Shown here in pieces: positions 13,326 to 27,796 of a stretch of DNA of 64,000 nt. The first letter of the stretch is position 1, and the number at the start of each line of letters is the position of its first letter. The DNA is from Marsupella aquatica. Its lineage: Eukaryota > Marchantiophyta. The translations under genes and the position numbers were made by a program. The notes under the pieces were generated by a model. The model worked only from the letters and a program-made list of their open reading frames with translations, was not told where the DNA came from and did not search any database. The stretch spans positions 3,720,001 to 3,784,000 of the forward strand of contig OZ316897.1 of the NCBI GenBank assembly GCA_973895155.1, given 5' to 3'.

Positions 13326-14495
13326 TGGTGTCTCATCCAAATCGCATTCAAATAAGCCGACTTTTGTGACAGTAGGAGAAGAGACTGGAAAGGCTATGCA
13401 ATTTAGCTAACCTGTAAAAAAATATGATTTACCTGTAGCTCTCGAAGTGGCTGGGTTTGCAGAGTTAATCATTTTGTGTTCTAGTGACAGCAGATGAAGA
13501 GAAATCAGGGGCTATGAAATTCACCTCACCCACCAGCAAGATTCCTTACCAATGGAACTTCAAGTGATTGGGTTTGTAGAGGTTATTGATTTGTTTTCCT
13601 GAAAGGAGGAGAAGAGACATGAGGCACTTTTGGCCTGGTGTTGTTTGGCTGCTTGCTTCTTTGGTCCCCCTTGCCCACGTTCAACCTTTGTGCACTACTC
13701 TCCTTTCGTTTAGATAACCTCTATTTAGATATTGTACCATTGAGAATACGGATTTGTTGCTCATCTGGAATTCTGATATGATATCTACTTTGAAAATCTT
13801 TCTTACACTCATGTGCCCGCACCTCCTTCCCTCTCGCACACACTTCGAGATTTTGTGTGTATACTTTCCCCCTCGTCCACTGTCCATGATTTGACTCGTC
13901 TTGTAAAGTTCCAGTCATTTTTATTATTTTCTACCAAAAGATTTCTTATAGATTTAGATTTACAAACTGTAGTGAGTAATCCCCTCATTCTCCTCTATCC
14001 TTTGTTTACATGCAAATTGCATGCAAGGTGCAAAGCAATCCTGGCCATTCACCATTCAATAAATGAATGTTTTCCTCACCATCACATCAAGCCCTAAACC
14101 CTCCTAAACCCTTCACGCCTTGCCCACTCTCATGCAGTGTGCCTCTCTCCTCACGTACCATCTCGTGGTCTGCCCCCCATGCCAGACTGTCAGCTGGTCC
14201 GCAAACTCGCCATCGGCCTTCTCCTGCGGGGAGGGAGAGGATGGGAGAGGAGACCGGGGGAGTGGAACCTTCTCCCTCCCAAGTCAGTTTTAGGAATTTA
14301 GAAAATGGAAAGCAAAAGGAGTCTGCCATGTCAATCCGCTGAATGAGTGTCTCATCCAAATCTCATCAAAATAAGTCGACTTCCATGGCAGTAGGAGAAG
14401 AGACATGAAGCGCTATGAAATTTGTCTAAACTGCAAGCAAAGATTACCACCTATAGCTCTTCATGTGGTTCCGTTTGCAGGGTTTGTTGCTTCAT
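13321..14495. repeat. Diverged dispersed module, about three copies
   Basis: A roughly 100-150-bp module (vicinity of 13321-13480, 13488-13590 and 14338-14495) shares phrases such as gtctcatccaaatc, cagtaggagaagagac, gctatgaaattca and gtgg(c/t)tgggtttgcag. The copies are diverged and partly rearranged. The open frames inside have no recognisable product. Confidence 0.55.
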
Positions 14496-17400
14496 GTTCT
14501 TGACAACAGAAGTATCCTCATCTTTGTTTCGTACAGTTTGCAAATGAATTAGTCCATTTTGAGTCCAGTGCTCACTGAAATTGATCGACTTCCCACATAG
14601 GAGCTAGAGTACGTGAGGGCGAACAGCACTTTGTCTGAGGGCAACACACTGGTTCAGTAGATGCAATAGAAATATGACAGCGGTGACGGGGAAACAGTCC
14701 AAACGGAAATTTTACACAATCAGCATGTTACTCATAGAAGTCAAATTAACCAAGTAATCATAGATGAACTTTGTGACAATATAACATTAACCACTATAAT
14801 AAGGGATCCCGCCAAAACCCCCACATGGTTTGTTTGCAAACTTGACAGTTTTGTGCCTCAATGACTTCCTTGTCTCACTTGTATTTTTTGCCTCACCTCA
14901 GCATTTTAGTGCCAGGCACAGGTATGGCCGCACCAATGACAACATGGGCGCAATGACTACATGGCGGCAATGAGATCGTGCAACACATGGCCTCATATTT
15001 GTACTTAAACATCTTATTCGTTACGTCTTCATTGAGATGATTTGTTTCTATTCTTCAACTATTTCTTGCACTTTGCACACTCAATAACATAGCCACAACA
15101 ATTACATGGATTTAACAACAATAAGACCACAATGACCATAACAACAACATGACTGCAATAAAGGCATGAGATGCCTTAACAATTTCATTGAATCTCCTGC
15201 ATTCTCGATGTCTTCTTTGCAGCACACTAACATTGGACTGACTGTACCCAATAAATGCTGTGACTATATTTTTATTACACACATAGTTATTAGTATTGTA
15301 CCTAAAAGCTGGTTTTATAAATTGGAAAACAAGTGTTTTAGTCCCAGCCACAAGTTAGATAGTGCACCCACCCTACCGTTCTAGTCTCTTGTGCCTAATG
15401 TGTTTAGCATTTTTTTTTTCTCTGCAGTGCGGTGATGTGATTGAAAGGTGCTCATTGCTTTTGGTGCCATGCCACAAAATAAGGAACCGCCCTAAATAAT
15501 TGCACGAACTCACTAGTAGACATGGGACCAAGAATGTCATCAACCAATCACAAGCAAAAATGATTGCATGAAGAATGAGTATTTTTAACATAAAGACACA
15601 ACAAAAGCATATTATTGCGGAAAATGTTTGACTTGTGTACATAATATTCTTTTCGTAGCCAAGCTCATGAAAATGTCAAAAGACTCTCCGCCCCTCAAAG
15701 TACGGTACAGTAAAGGTAAGATTTGTTTGGATGCTTTGGTACCCTCTGCCGGCTCAATTCGAAATTGGTTTTGAATGACTAAGACATAGAGGCATTACAG
15801 TAACGCAACAGAAAAACTTAAACTCTTTTCTTTTTCACTTTCGAAGTTTTCAGAGATATGTCACTTGCGCAGGGTCATTTGTGAGCGTTCGCAGCAACCT
15901 AATTTTAAGGTTATTTTCAATCAACGGATGCTACGAATAAATGTTCTAATTATCGAATTTTCTGGATTGATTTTTGACGGTCATTAGATCACTAGCCCTA
16001 ATGACGATCAAACTTTAATCCAGATTTGAGCATAATTGCCTGAGGCACTTTTGGCAAAAAGTCACGAGGTTTCTTGTCCTTCCTTTAGCTCTGCCACTGG
16101 CGAAAGGAAGCCAAGAAACCAGGTGAATTTTTGCCAAAATTGGCTAAGGTTTTCAGAAAGGTGGAATCCAATGAATTTTCACAGCTTAAAACAATGCGGT
16201 CCACACTGTGCGGGTTGCTGTATCATCTTGTCCTGCAGCGGTGGTCCTACAGAGCACGGAGGAATGAAAGCGGATTGGGTCCTTAAAGCAATAACTCCGA
16301 AATCTGATCGTAAGCTTGCATGAACATCACGTGAACTATCTTTAGCACAACTGCGCTCGTTAGCATCGACACTCCCAATTTCTGCTGCTGCTGCGCCAAG
16401 CTCGATGTCTCTCGATTCTTCAGCTCTCCCGTGGGAGTTGGGAGGGAAATGTGTCGAGCGACGTTCGTGCTTTCAGGCGGGCGACAGCACTATTTGGGAT
16501 AGTATGGCGGAGGCATGACTGGCTGGGTAGAGAGGGAGGGCCCATTGCTGCGAACAAAGGTCATCGACTCCCGTGCCATCTCCTGTTCCTTCCTAAAATC
16601 CCGCATCTCTAGCCAAAAAGGGCGTCAATTTTTTTCGCCCAGTAGCGAGTAATGGCCGTCACGTGAGTCGCGACACAGACCAGAGAGACCGACGTTATGG
16701 CACCCTGATATTTGAGGCCGCCTAGTATAGCCCACTACAGGACATGACTTGTTGCGAGTTAGGGAGTAACACAGAGCCATGGCCACCGTGAGCAACAAAG
16801 GACACCTTTGCCTGCGGGATACAGTGTATGAAGCTCATAGATTTTTTAATGGTGTTTTTAGTACCTCATTTTTTAATTGAGTTTCCAGTTTGCAGGTGTG
16901 AAAGAAATGACCTGTCTAAAAGGGGGCTCTAGATACTTGATTTCTGTATGTCTGTGCATCTGCAAGGGAAAGTGCCGGTGGGCCAAGAAAAGCCCAATGG
17001 TCATCAAGAGTCTGAACACTTTCAGGACGATTGGGTAGATGGGAGAAGCCCCCCTGTAGATTATCATGAATGGGGTGCATTTAACGAGTCCAGATGCTGC
17101 AGACTACCGTAGGGCATCCTGTCATTCTCACTTTGTCTGGGCAATTTAGTAAACGTCTGGCAGGCACCAGTAAGTTAATGCTCTATCCCTTTAGAAGATG
17201 TTAGAAATGAAGCCTCAGGGCCTTATTTGGGATAATTCTTTCTTGGGAGGGCTTTATCCTGACACTGAAATGCCCTGCCGAGCAGTGCCACTTTAAACTT
17301 TTGCAAATTTTATTGAGGATGTATGTATCAAGTTGCTAGATATATACCTGGCTCTAGGGGCTAGTCGCCAGAATGGATGGCCCTCCTTAAATATTTGTAA

Positions 17401-18191
17401 GATGTATCGGTTGAGATATATCTATCAACATATTTAGGCCAAATCTCCTCTCATGGCAGAGGAGAGTTTGCTACCTTACCACCTTCACCAATCCTACATT
17501 GGTTGTTGTCCCCAGAAAAGCACCTCTGGCTGTGGCAGCCAGACTCCTTTCTTTTCACCTTGGAAATCAGCTTCCATGCAGCAGGAGACAGCAATACAGC
17601 ATACAATGGGCTCTGACTCATGGGCAGGCGTACCCTCCACATTACAGTAAAATGGAACCTGGAGCGATGGTACTTGAGTGTAATTAAAAGATTGTCGTCT
17701 TTTTTGACAACGTGGCCAATGTGTGAAGTGAAGATGCTGAGCATCTTTTTTTTCTAATTCAACAGCTGTAGATTATTTTTGATGTAAGATCTCCCTAAAT
17801 GGGGTATGTGGCTAGGTTGAGCATAATTTTTAAGGTTCTCCTCTTTCGCCAATGTGGGGTAAATGTCAGCTTATGTGCATGAGAAGTTAATAAGAATATT
17901 CTTATCTGATTTTCCTGGATTATTTTCTGACCATGAGATCTCTCTAGATTTAAGGATGACCATTAGATTCCGACTAATATGGTCTGTGAATGGAAAACTG
18001 GCTTGTGAGGGACACATCTCCTAAGGAAGTGTTGCAAAACGTGGAAAAACTGCCATTAAAAAAACGTTGGCTAGGTAGGAAACAGGCTTAATATCACCTT
18101 CATCCTCATCTAAATTTTCTAGATAATCATCAGATGAAAGCTCATGGAGGCTTCCGCTAGAAAAGAAACTTAGTAATCTAAGACAAGGAAA
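14496..18191. other. Spacer without a supported gene
   Basis: AT-rich in the first half. I see no coding exon, RNA gene or clear element here. Confidence 0.35.
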
Positions 18192-18690
18192 GCTTAGCCA
18201 ATTTTAGTCAGAAGTGGCCAAGAATTCTAGGCAAGGTGGAGCTTGGCAATCGTAATTCACAATCAGGACAAAAGGTTACAAGTGTGCAACCTTTTCCTAC
18301 TAGGTGCTAGCATTTCCATTATCCCTGTGCCCAAAAAGTTTTACCCGGTCAGGTATTATGTATTATAATGACTCTTTAGATTGTTGGGGTTCTAGTCTGA
18401 AACCTGTTCACACAAAGCTCAGACAAATTTCCGGAGTGCCACCCGTCAACATTTATTCACTTTCTGGTCACATGGTTATAGGCTAATAACCCCAAACCAA
18501 ACCTTCATTACCCTACTTAGCCAATTTTAGTAAGTGGCCAAGAATTCTAGGCGAGGCCAAGCTTGGCAAACTGAGCCAAATCTAGTCAGAATGTGGCCAA
18601 GAATTTTAGGCCAGGCGAAGCTTGGCAAACTTAGCCAATTTTAGTCAGATGGGGGCCAAAGAATTTTAGGCGAGGCGGACTTTGGCGAAT
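18192..18690. repeat. 55-60-bp degenerate tandem array
   Basis: The phrase cttagccaattttagtcaga...gtggccaagaattctaggcgaggcgaagcttggcaa occurs once at about 18192-18250 and then three times head to tail at 18516, 18571 and 18630. Copies are clearly diverged, so the array is old. No coding potential. Confidence 0.8.
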
Positions 18691-20898
18691 TCTGACCACT
18701 TGAAAAACGCTGCTAGTGAGCAATACCACGTTAGTGTAGTAGTGTCGGAAGCAAAGGCTCGGCCCTGATAATTACGCAGTCCATGAATCGGCCCTTCAGG
18801 AATCAGGACCAAAGCGCGTCATCCGAATCCAACTGTCCGAGCTACCCCTAGCTACCGCGCAAGCTGCACTGATGACGTTCATTCGGGAAAATTTACTCTC
18901 TTCGCTCACGCTGTCTGTCGAGTGTCCACACTACTACTGTAGTGTCGACCTCTAGTCCTCTACAGTCGTAGTAGTAACAGTACCAGAGATGCGGAAACCC
19001 CGAAATCCCATGGTGCGTTTGCAGCTGTCGGTCCCATCTGTGGTTCTGTACGTGCATTCATCACACGCCCGCTGCAATGTGCGGAACTGCAGATCCCGCT
19101 ACCGGTAACGCAGCTGCCTGCCTCCCCTGCCTCGACGACTGTAGTGTGGGAAGTGCGGATCCCCCCAGTGTAGCTGGCTAGAAACAGTACCTTTAGTCTA
19201 ATGGGATGTAGGGCGAGCGGAAGCATCGCAGTAGGCTGCATGCGGGAGAACTGGAGAAGCATGCAGCAACAGGAGGATTGGACTGGAGTAGAGAAGCAGT
19301 GTAGCAGAATGGCAGCAGCAGAAGTGGCAGTGGTAGTAATTGCGGAATCGGTATGTCGTCAGGCAGGAGGGCCGGAGGGGGACGAGGTGGAAGGTTGGTC
19401 GCTCGAGTACAATATGTGTGTCCTCTGTCAGGCTGCGGAAGTGCGATTGGCAGTAGCAGCTCGAGTGTTCCAGCTCGTCGTCTTTGCCCGTGCAAATGCG
19501 CTGCCAGAGTTGTATTTTGTTGCGGTTTCTGCTGACGCGAATCAGATATCGCCGGGAGGGAGGAGCAAATCGGCGATTGGAAGAAGGTAGGAGGATTGGG
19601 GGTTTTGTCGCCTCCCCAGGCATCGGATTTTGGCAGGTGAGCAGAAAATCTAGGCAGCAAATGTTGTACGACGAGGAAGAGGAGACGAGGAGGACGGGAC
19701 GGAGAAGTGTTTCCGCTTGTTCATTCATTGCGGCAATGGTAACCGGGAACGTCTACCGGAATAATGCTAATTATGGCGAATGGTTGGGCACTGCTTCTGC
19801 TGCCGCACGCGGCGTCCTGAAGGGGATCGGAGAGGAGTTGTGATCGAATGATGCGTCGTTGGAGTCTGCCGTTGCCTCTGCTGTTGCTGTGGTAGTGGTT
19901 GATTGCCCAGTTGGTGATTGCATTGTCGAGTTCAAGGTGCTGGTGGCGGTGTAGCTCTCAATTTCGTTCCCGATCAGCGTATTCTCTGTCAGGGTGGGCC
20001 GGTGTGGACTGTGGAGTGGAGTGAGCCGTACCATTAACAAATTCGATCGTTGAGATGGCCCTATGCAGAAGGCCTCGCATTCCGGGCCCCGACTCGGATT
20101 GGGCGTAGTCTTTCCTTCCCATCCAGGTCAGGAAATTCTCGGGAAATGCCATCCTCCTATTGTGTAAATGTGCAGACAGTCGCCCGCAGTTGGGGCTCCC
20201 GCTCGAAAGTTCGAGCTTATCTGCCTCTCTAAGAAGTCCGTCCGAGCTCGCGATGCCCGCGTTACATAGTCGTCATGTCATCAGACTGTACAACACAGTT
20301 TCCGCCTATCATTTTCTTTGCAATTTCTCGGTATATAGAGTGAGGGCCACAATCATGTACCACGGACTGCCGGGGATCATGCTGCCTTTCGTCGTCGGAG
20401 ACCCGCTGTCATCATCTTTTGCGTACGTACTTGTTTGCGGGTCCCTCCTCACTGATGATGTCCCGGAGCACTAATGGAGCGCAGCACCTTTTCGCCCTAT
20501 CGCATTCTCCGAAGCTTCCAGCCTGTTTAGTTATCTGTGAGGTTGTCTCCGTTTCGATTCCAAGTCCCCACAGATGTCTGCGATCATTCTCTTCCGCACT
20601 TCCGCACTTCCGCATGGACGTGCATGTGCCTTGCCTTCTACAAAATCATTTTATCCGTTGCGATTCACGATGGCTGAAATGGTACACTGATTTCTCGTGA
20701 GCGTAATTGTTGTTGTCCATCGCTCCTTTCCCCCGGATTTATTGTGCTCAGTGCCGCTGATGCAGCACGTCTGACGTTCCATCCTGTGACAGTGACTGCC
20801 GTAGATGAGCTGACAGTGGCCTGTGGTTTTGTATGGCGACAGGGTGGAGCTGGAATACGTCTATCTCTGGAGGACTAAGCGAGCTCTAGCTGGTCCCG
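18691..20898. other. Upstream region of the ABCB gene
   Basis: GC-richer than the DNA before it, with long overlapping open frames on both strands (19193-19843) that arise from GGA/GAG- and CAG-like runs and show no protein family. It probably holds the promoter and 5' untranslated leader of the transporter gene starting at 20899. A TATA-like tatatag lies at about 20333, roughly 565 bp before the start codon, but its use is unproven. Confidence 0.35.
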
Positions 20899-23800
20899 AT
20901 GGTTTCCGGAGCAGGGAAGAAGGGTCGCCGAGGCTCTCCAAAGTTGCCTGAAGTCTATTCACCTGGGCCGCAACGAGATGTCAGTAGGCTATATGGGGAT
21001 CTGTGGGCAAGCGGTGAAGACGATATGCTACCAGGGCAGCAAGGCTCCGAAGGTGTCAATGGAGGTAACATTGGTTTTACAGGAACGCAGGTTAATGGCG
21101 GGGCATCCCCTACTCCATTATCCTCGCCATTGTCACCATCGCCGAAGGTTGAAGACCTAGGATTCCAGCTGAAAGCGACTTCGTCGCCGAAGGTTGGGAT
21201 GGAAATGGTATCGATTCAGGGGACTAAAGACGCGCCTGGAGAGAACGGCAATGAATCCATTAAAAAAGATGACTCGGTGAAAAAGAAAAAGGAGGCGAAT
21301 AGCGTTTCTTACCTGAAGCTTTTCTGTTTTGCGTCGCCTTTCGACTGGCTGTTGATGCTTTTCGGGACGTTAGGGGCCTGCACGCATGGGGCTGCTGTCC
21401 CCGTCTTTTTCATCTACTTCGGACGATTGATTGATGCGTTTGGCTCGAATGTGAACCATCCCGAAAGAATGGCGTCTGACGTGCGGAAGGTGGGGATCTT
21501 CAGTCTTCCTTCCGCAGTATTTTTCTTGCAAGAGTTAGCCGGTTCGGTACTCGTACGGCTGAATAAATGGTCTTCATGTCAATCAGCTTAAAACGGGAAT
21601 CAGGAGTGCAATACTGAGTGACTCTCTATCCAAGCATTTTCTGCTGAAAGAGCTCGGCATGTCTCCTGCCGCGCCTTACTTTTCAGAAATATTTTGTGTG
21701 ACATCACTGCCTGTTGAGAGGATGTCCCTATTGACTAAATTCCACAGCAGTAAAGGTTTCAGGGGTGGTCCTTCCAGTAGAACAAGGATGCTTTTAACAA
21801 ATTTGCTACCCCGGAAAGGATTATCGTCTTGTTTCGTCACTCTACTGATTTCATCTACAATTTGATAAACCCTTACTGTAGATGCTGAAATGTCATATGA
21901 TCATCAAATTCGAACCTCGTGAACATTCCATTCTGAACGTCCCGGTACGTGTGAGCTCACAGTGACGAGTCCTGTTTCTTGCAGTATGCGATGTACTTCT
22001 TCTACTTGGGCCTTGCGGTTATGTTGTCAGCCTGGTTTGGTGAGTTATTCCTGTTTCCCGCTTGAAGGACGTTGAATTTTGATCTGCTCTGTTTTGCGGA
22101 AACATCAGAGCACGAGTCTCTGTTGCTAAGCGGAACGGAAGAACGTTTCCGTGCGAACTGTGGTCCATAGGATGTGTTACGTGAGTGGAAAGATGTCTCT
22201 CCGAAGTCTATAGTATAGAAATATATTGTTTTGGATGAAACCATTTTTACTTACAGTGTCGTCCGTCGGCATTCGCTGCAATCCTGCAGAGGTCTCTTGC
22301 TGGATGTGGACTGGAGAAAGGCAGTCAGGGAAAATGAGGGCCAAGTATTTGAAGGCGATGCTCAGTCAAGATGTGGGCTTCTTCGACACTGACATTTCAA
22401 CTGGCGAGATTGTCAGCAGAATATCCAGCGATACCATTTTAGTTCAGGACGCCATCAGCGAGAAGGTGTACTCACGAACACGTCCAATTTATGAACCGTC
22501 TCGCTAATTTTGGTTCTGCCTGTTCTCGACACGCACTACCAGTATTTGATGAAGTCCTCTAGAACTCGGTACTGAGGGAGGACTGTGCGCTATGCATGGA
22601 TAGAATTGCCAATGGCACGAGATACCCACCCTTCAAATTGTCCTCCTTGACTTCGTTATATGACTCAATTGCTTTCCTGTAATTTATCATGGCAAGCTAA
22701 CGCTCTGTGATGGCGTTCAGGCTGGTAATTACGCTCACTACATGGCTAGGTTCATCGCTGGATTCGCCATTGGCTTCGCCTCTGTGTGGCAGCTCACACT
22801 AGTCACAGTTGCTGTCGTGCCGCTGATTGCTCTTGCTGGTGGTGCTTACGCTGTTACGCTGATTGGCCTGACGAGCAAAAGTCAAGAGGCGTACACAAAG
22901 GCTGGGATAATAGCCGAGCAGGTGCTGATTAATTAATTGCTTCGTCTTAGAAATGCCTTCATTATACGCTCGCCTGGTTCCGATCTATCATGAAAGGGCA
23001 AGAATTTCATTCAAATTGCATCTTTCGTATACGGGCCTTATCGTGTTATGAGAAATTACCCAGCTAAGAGTTCTTCCAAAAGATTTTCAAATTTTCTCAC
23101 TTCGTCTCATGTATATTGCTCTTGGTAAATCCCTTTTTCTCTGCTCATTTTCTTCTGCTATGGTTCACAGGCTATAGCTCAAGTCCGAACTGTATATGCA
23201 TTTGTGGGAGAGGCGAAAACACTGAAGGCGTACACGGATTCGCTTCAAGAAACCTTGGCATTGGGAAAGAAGGCAGGCTTGGCAAAGGGCTTGGGTGTGG
23301 GTTGTACCTATGGGCTGCTCTTTGGTGCGTGGGCCCTTCTGCTATGGTATGCAAGCACTCTTGTTATGTCGGGGGTGACCAATGGAGGCCAAGCATTCAC
23401 CACCATTCTGAACGTCATCATCGCCGGAATGTATGTCTCACACCCATCATTTTCTGTGGCGTTGTTGGTCTCATGTGGGGATTTAAATTATCATTATTCT
23501 CTTTGTATTTTCATCTCCGACTCATTTTTATGGACGTTGGGTGCTAGCTCAGTATAGAGTGAGAACAATGGCACGCCGCTTCATATGTTTACCAGCTCAA
23601 CATTCCGAAATGATTGGTGTCATAAAAGATTGGAGCTCTGTGGATTTTGAGCACTTCGTCATTAGTAGAATTGTCGATTCCTGATATAACATCGTAATTG
23701 GATCAGTGCTCTCGGACAAGCTGCACCAAACCTGACTACTTTTGGGAAGGGCAAGGCTGCTGGCTACAATATTCTAGAAATGATTAAACGGCAATCCAAC

Positions 23801-26800
23801 GTCAATGCCAATCTCCTCGACGGGAAGACTCTTCCCAATGTTAAGGGTAACATTGAGTTACGGGACGTCACTTTCAGCTACCCTTCTCGCCCTGCCGAGA
23901 TGATCTTCCAAAACTTCAATCTTACCATCCCTGCGGGGAAAACTATGGCAATTGTTGGAAGCAGCGGATCAGGCAAGAGTACGGTCATTGCTCTCATTGA
24001 GAGATTCTACGATCCTCTTTCGGGTGAGGGACCCAATAATTGCTACTGTCGTCCATAATTTACCTCATGCATTCTGCGCTCACTTTACATCTTCCAAAAT
24101 GGTCTGGCTCTCCCTTGAATTTCCTTGTGTAGTTCCTGCTTCCACGTGCGACTGATTGGGATTTCTGCCTTTCTGGCGGTGCAGGTGCTGTATATCTCGA
24201 TGAAGAGGACATCAAATTTCTGCGACTCAAATGGCTAAGAGAGCAACTTGGTTTGGTGAATCAGGAGCCGGCTCTTTTTGCAACCACTATCCTGAATAAC
24301 ATACTCTATGGTAAAGATGGAGCTACCTTTGAGGAGGTGGAAGACGCTGCGAGAGCTGCAAACGCACACAGCTTTATCCAGGCCTTGCCGAATAAATACG
24401 AAACACAAGTATGTTTTTCTGCTATCACAGTTCTTCCTCTTGAAGAAAGTTGTCTATCAGTCCTTGATCAAATGTGTCAAGTAAAGCAAGGCATATGAAT
24501 GATCTAGTTTCGGAAATAGCAGAAAATGGAAGTTCGTGTCACCTGCTTTCTCGGTTCATTCCAAGTTTCAGGGATGGGGTTAAGTTGACTAGCTGGGGAG
24601 TCGTAGGACAGTTGTCATTTGTGGGCAATGCTATGCTTGTCAAAACAGTTATGGATTGTGTTCTTCAGTCAAGATAGTTTATGAGAGCCTTCCTCACAAC
24701 TGGTTGTGTATCATTTCGGGCAGGTCGGTGAGCGAGGAGTACAAATGTCAGGGGGTCAAAAGCAACGGATTGCTATAGCAAGGGCAATGCTGAAAAACCC
24801 TTCCATCCTTCTCCTTGACGAAGCTACGAGTGCACTAGATGCTAGTTCAGAACAGATAGTGCAAGAAGCGCTGGACTCTCTCATGGTTGGCAGGACTACA
24901 GTCATTGTAGCCCACCGACTCTCAACAATTAGAAATGCAGACATGATTGCTGTGGTACAGCAAGGCAAAGTAGTTGAAACCGGCACACACGATGAACTCA
25001 TGTCCAACGAGGGAGGGGCATTTGCCCATCTTTTGAAGTTTCAGGAGTCATCCAAGCAAAAGCCCAAACACAGCAGACACAGCAGCTACGAGACGGCATC
25101 CCCGGACGCCAGCTGGAGGTAAATTTCAACCAAGTTTGAGTTTCTCTCTCTCATGCTCAAAAGTCCCTTTCGATTTCCTGGTAGTTTCTCGAACTGACTC
25201 TAGTCGTCGGACTTTTGCATGGAGTGATTATTGTATCGGGGCATGGATTCTATTGTCAGGTATCTGCATCGAATTCGTGTTCAGTGAACGATTTGATTTT
25301 CTAATGTGCCCTTAAGCAAGTTCGGCTACTGACTTCCAATTATTAAAGCCCGCGATTTCCAACGATTCTCTCGAAGCCGGAACTGCGATTGATTGATATA
25401 AACTCCGTGAAGTCCAACATGACCAGCTTGAACGTCGTGTGCCTGCAGGCATTCTAATACCTCGCCAAATCTCTCGAAAAAATGGACCAAATGGAGCTTT
25501 AGCAAAGGAGCTCGAAGTGGAACCGATACAGAGTCCGATGCTGGTCATGGAGATGAGTTTGAAGAGTTGAATGCTCCCAATTTCACAGCAGAGAAGCCGT
25601 CCCTCTGGCGGCTGTTCAAACTGAATTCTCCTGAATGGCGTTATGCCGTTGTTGGTAGTGTGGGAGCTATCCTGGCTGGAGTTGAGACCCCACTCTTTGC
25701 TCTCGCCATCAGCCAAATGCTGATTACGTTCTACAACCCTGACCAAAATTACATCAAGCGGGAAGTTCGGACCATCTGCACTATCTTCAGCGGAGCAACA
25801 GTAGTTACAGTTGGCATCTACGTTCTTCAGCATTACTTCTACGGAGTCATGGGAGAGCACCTGACGATGCGCGTGAGAGAACTGATGTTAAAAGGTAACC
25901 GTCACTTTACTGCCTATAAAACCTTCAGAAAGCATTTTCCTGGGGATGTACTTATTTCTCGTAGTGCTTCTGCCGTTAATTCAAGGTTTGGGCTCGATAG
26001 ATGTTTCTTATTTCTTGTACAAACTGTGCCTCCATTTAATGGAGATCTCACTCCGCAAACCTGCTTTGGATGTAACATTTTGCAGCTATACTTCGCTTTG
26101 AGGTTGGGTGGTTTGACTATGACGAGAACAACAGCAGTTTGGTGGCCTCACGTCTTGCAGCTGATGCTACTCTAGTCAGGGCAGCAGTTGGGGATCGGGT
26201 TTCCACGATAATGCAAAATGGAGCCCTCACACTCACTGCGTTTGTGATAGCTTTCATCCTCCAGTGGAAAGTGACTTTGGTTATCTTGGCCACGTTTCCA
26301 TTGCTAATCGGTGCGGCCATTGCAGAGGTGAGCTCTCCGAACTCCTCAAGAGTTTTCTCTTTTTGTTTCCCTTCTTTAAACCCCGTATTTCATAGTCATA
26401 AACGGCAAGGCTCTTCTCAGCTTGGGAAAATCACAATTAAATGGAATGTTGACAGATCACGGGCTATGTATGGTGCTACCGCATGACCGCACGCTATTAC
26501 TTGTGTCTTCTATCTAAATAACAAATCTTCTTTGCATTGTAGCAACTATTTTTGAAAGGGTTCGGTGGAGATCTGCAAAATTCCTATGCAAGGGCGAGCA
26601 TGGTTGCTGGAGAGGCTGTGGGCAACATTCGAACGGTGGCAGCATTTTGTGCCGAGGATAAGGTTCTCGGTCTCTTCCGGTATGAACTGTTAAAGCCAGC
26701 GAGGTCAGCTATTGTGCGAGGACAGGTCTCGGGGCTAGGATATGGTTTTTCCCAGTGTTGCATGTACAGCTCGTACGGCATTGCTCTATGGTATTCATCT

Positions 26801-27796
26801 ACTTTGGTGAAGAAAGGTGACGCCAATTTCGGCGATGTCATGAAAACTTTCATGGTCCTCATCATGACTGCCTTCGGGGTGGCTGAAACGCTGGCCCTTG
26901 CCCCTGACATTATCAAAGGTTCAGCAGCAGTGGGTGCGGTTTTCGATGTACTGGACCGCCAGACTGCAATCGACCCTGACGACCCATTAGCAGATGAGGT
27001 AGTGCATATAAGAGGCGATATAGAACTCAAGCATGTAGACTTTTGCTATCCGTCGAGACCTGACATTCAAATTTTCAAAGACTTCCGCCTGAGGGTACGG
27101 TCAGGGCAGAGTTTGGCATTAGTGGGGGCAAGTGGGTCAGGGAAGAGCTCCATCATATCCTTAATCGCTAGATTCTATGACCCCTTGGATGGAAAGGTTC
27201 TTATTGATAAAGTGGACATCCGGAAGCTCAAACTTCGATCACTTAGAAAACATATCGGGCTGGTGCAACAGGAGCCAGCATTATTTGCAACCACAATTTA
27301 CGAGAATATTTTGTACGGTAAGGAAAACGCATCAGAGGCGGAAGTGATTGAGGCGGCTAAAGCAGCAAACGCTCATGCTTTTGTTAGTAGCCTTCCTGAT
27401 GGCTACCATACAGACGTCGGGGAAAGAGGGACCCAACTTTCAGGAGGGCAAAAGCAAAGGGTTGCCATCGCTCGGGCCGTTTTGAAGAATCCGTCAATCT
27501 TGCTTCTAGACGAGGCAACAAGTGCTCTGGATGCCCAATCCGAAAAAATCGTCCAAGAAGCTTTAGATCGACTGATGCGTGGGCGCACGACTGTAATGAT
27601 CGCCCATCGGCTGTCGACCATCAAGAACGCTGATACCATTGCCGTGGTGGATGGAGGCCACATTGTTGAACTAGGAAATCATGACTACCTCATTCAGAAA
27701 TCTGACAGCTTTTACGCTAAGCTTATAAGCTTGCAACAAAACACCGAAGACTTCAGTGACGCTCGAGAGACACTCGAGAGGGTCGAGAGGCAATAG
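20899..27796 (+). CDS. ABC transporter B family full transporter (ABCB2/ABCB10-like P-glycoprotein)
   Basis: An ATP-driven exporter of the MDR/P-glycoprotein type with the layout TMD-NBD-TMD-NBD in a membrane. Eleven exons keep phase: 20899-21489, 21985-22039, 22290-22465, 22721-22921, 23171-23430, 23707-24023, 24185-24408, 24724-25118, 25449-25894, 26086-26327, 26543-27796. They give about 1386 residues, normal to slightly long. NBD1: Walker [10 protein letters not shown] near 512-520, signature SGGQ near 617, Walker [13 protein letters not shown] near 636, H-loop His near 672. NBD2: GASGSGKSS near 1164, LSGGQ near 1268, [11 protein letters not shown] near 1289. The first TM segment starts only after about 137 residues of Ser/Pro/Gly-rich then Lys-rich sequence, longer than usual. 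Phrases such as [20 protein letters not shown] and the C-terminal KLISLQQ point to the plant ABCB2/10 group; the substrate cannot be told from sequence. Both nucleotide sites look intact and no frameshift is seen. Confidence 0.95.

Noticed and set aside
19193-19843. Overlapping long frames on both strands upstream of the ABCB gene
   Set aside because: Composition-driven; no family motif, no consistent strand, and they lie in the likely promoter and leader.
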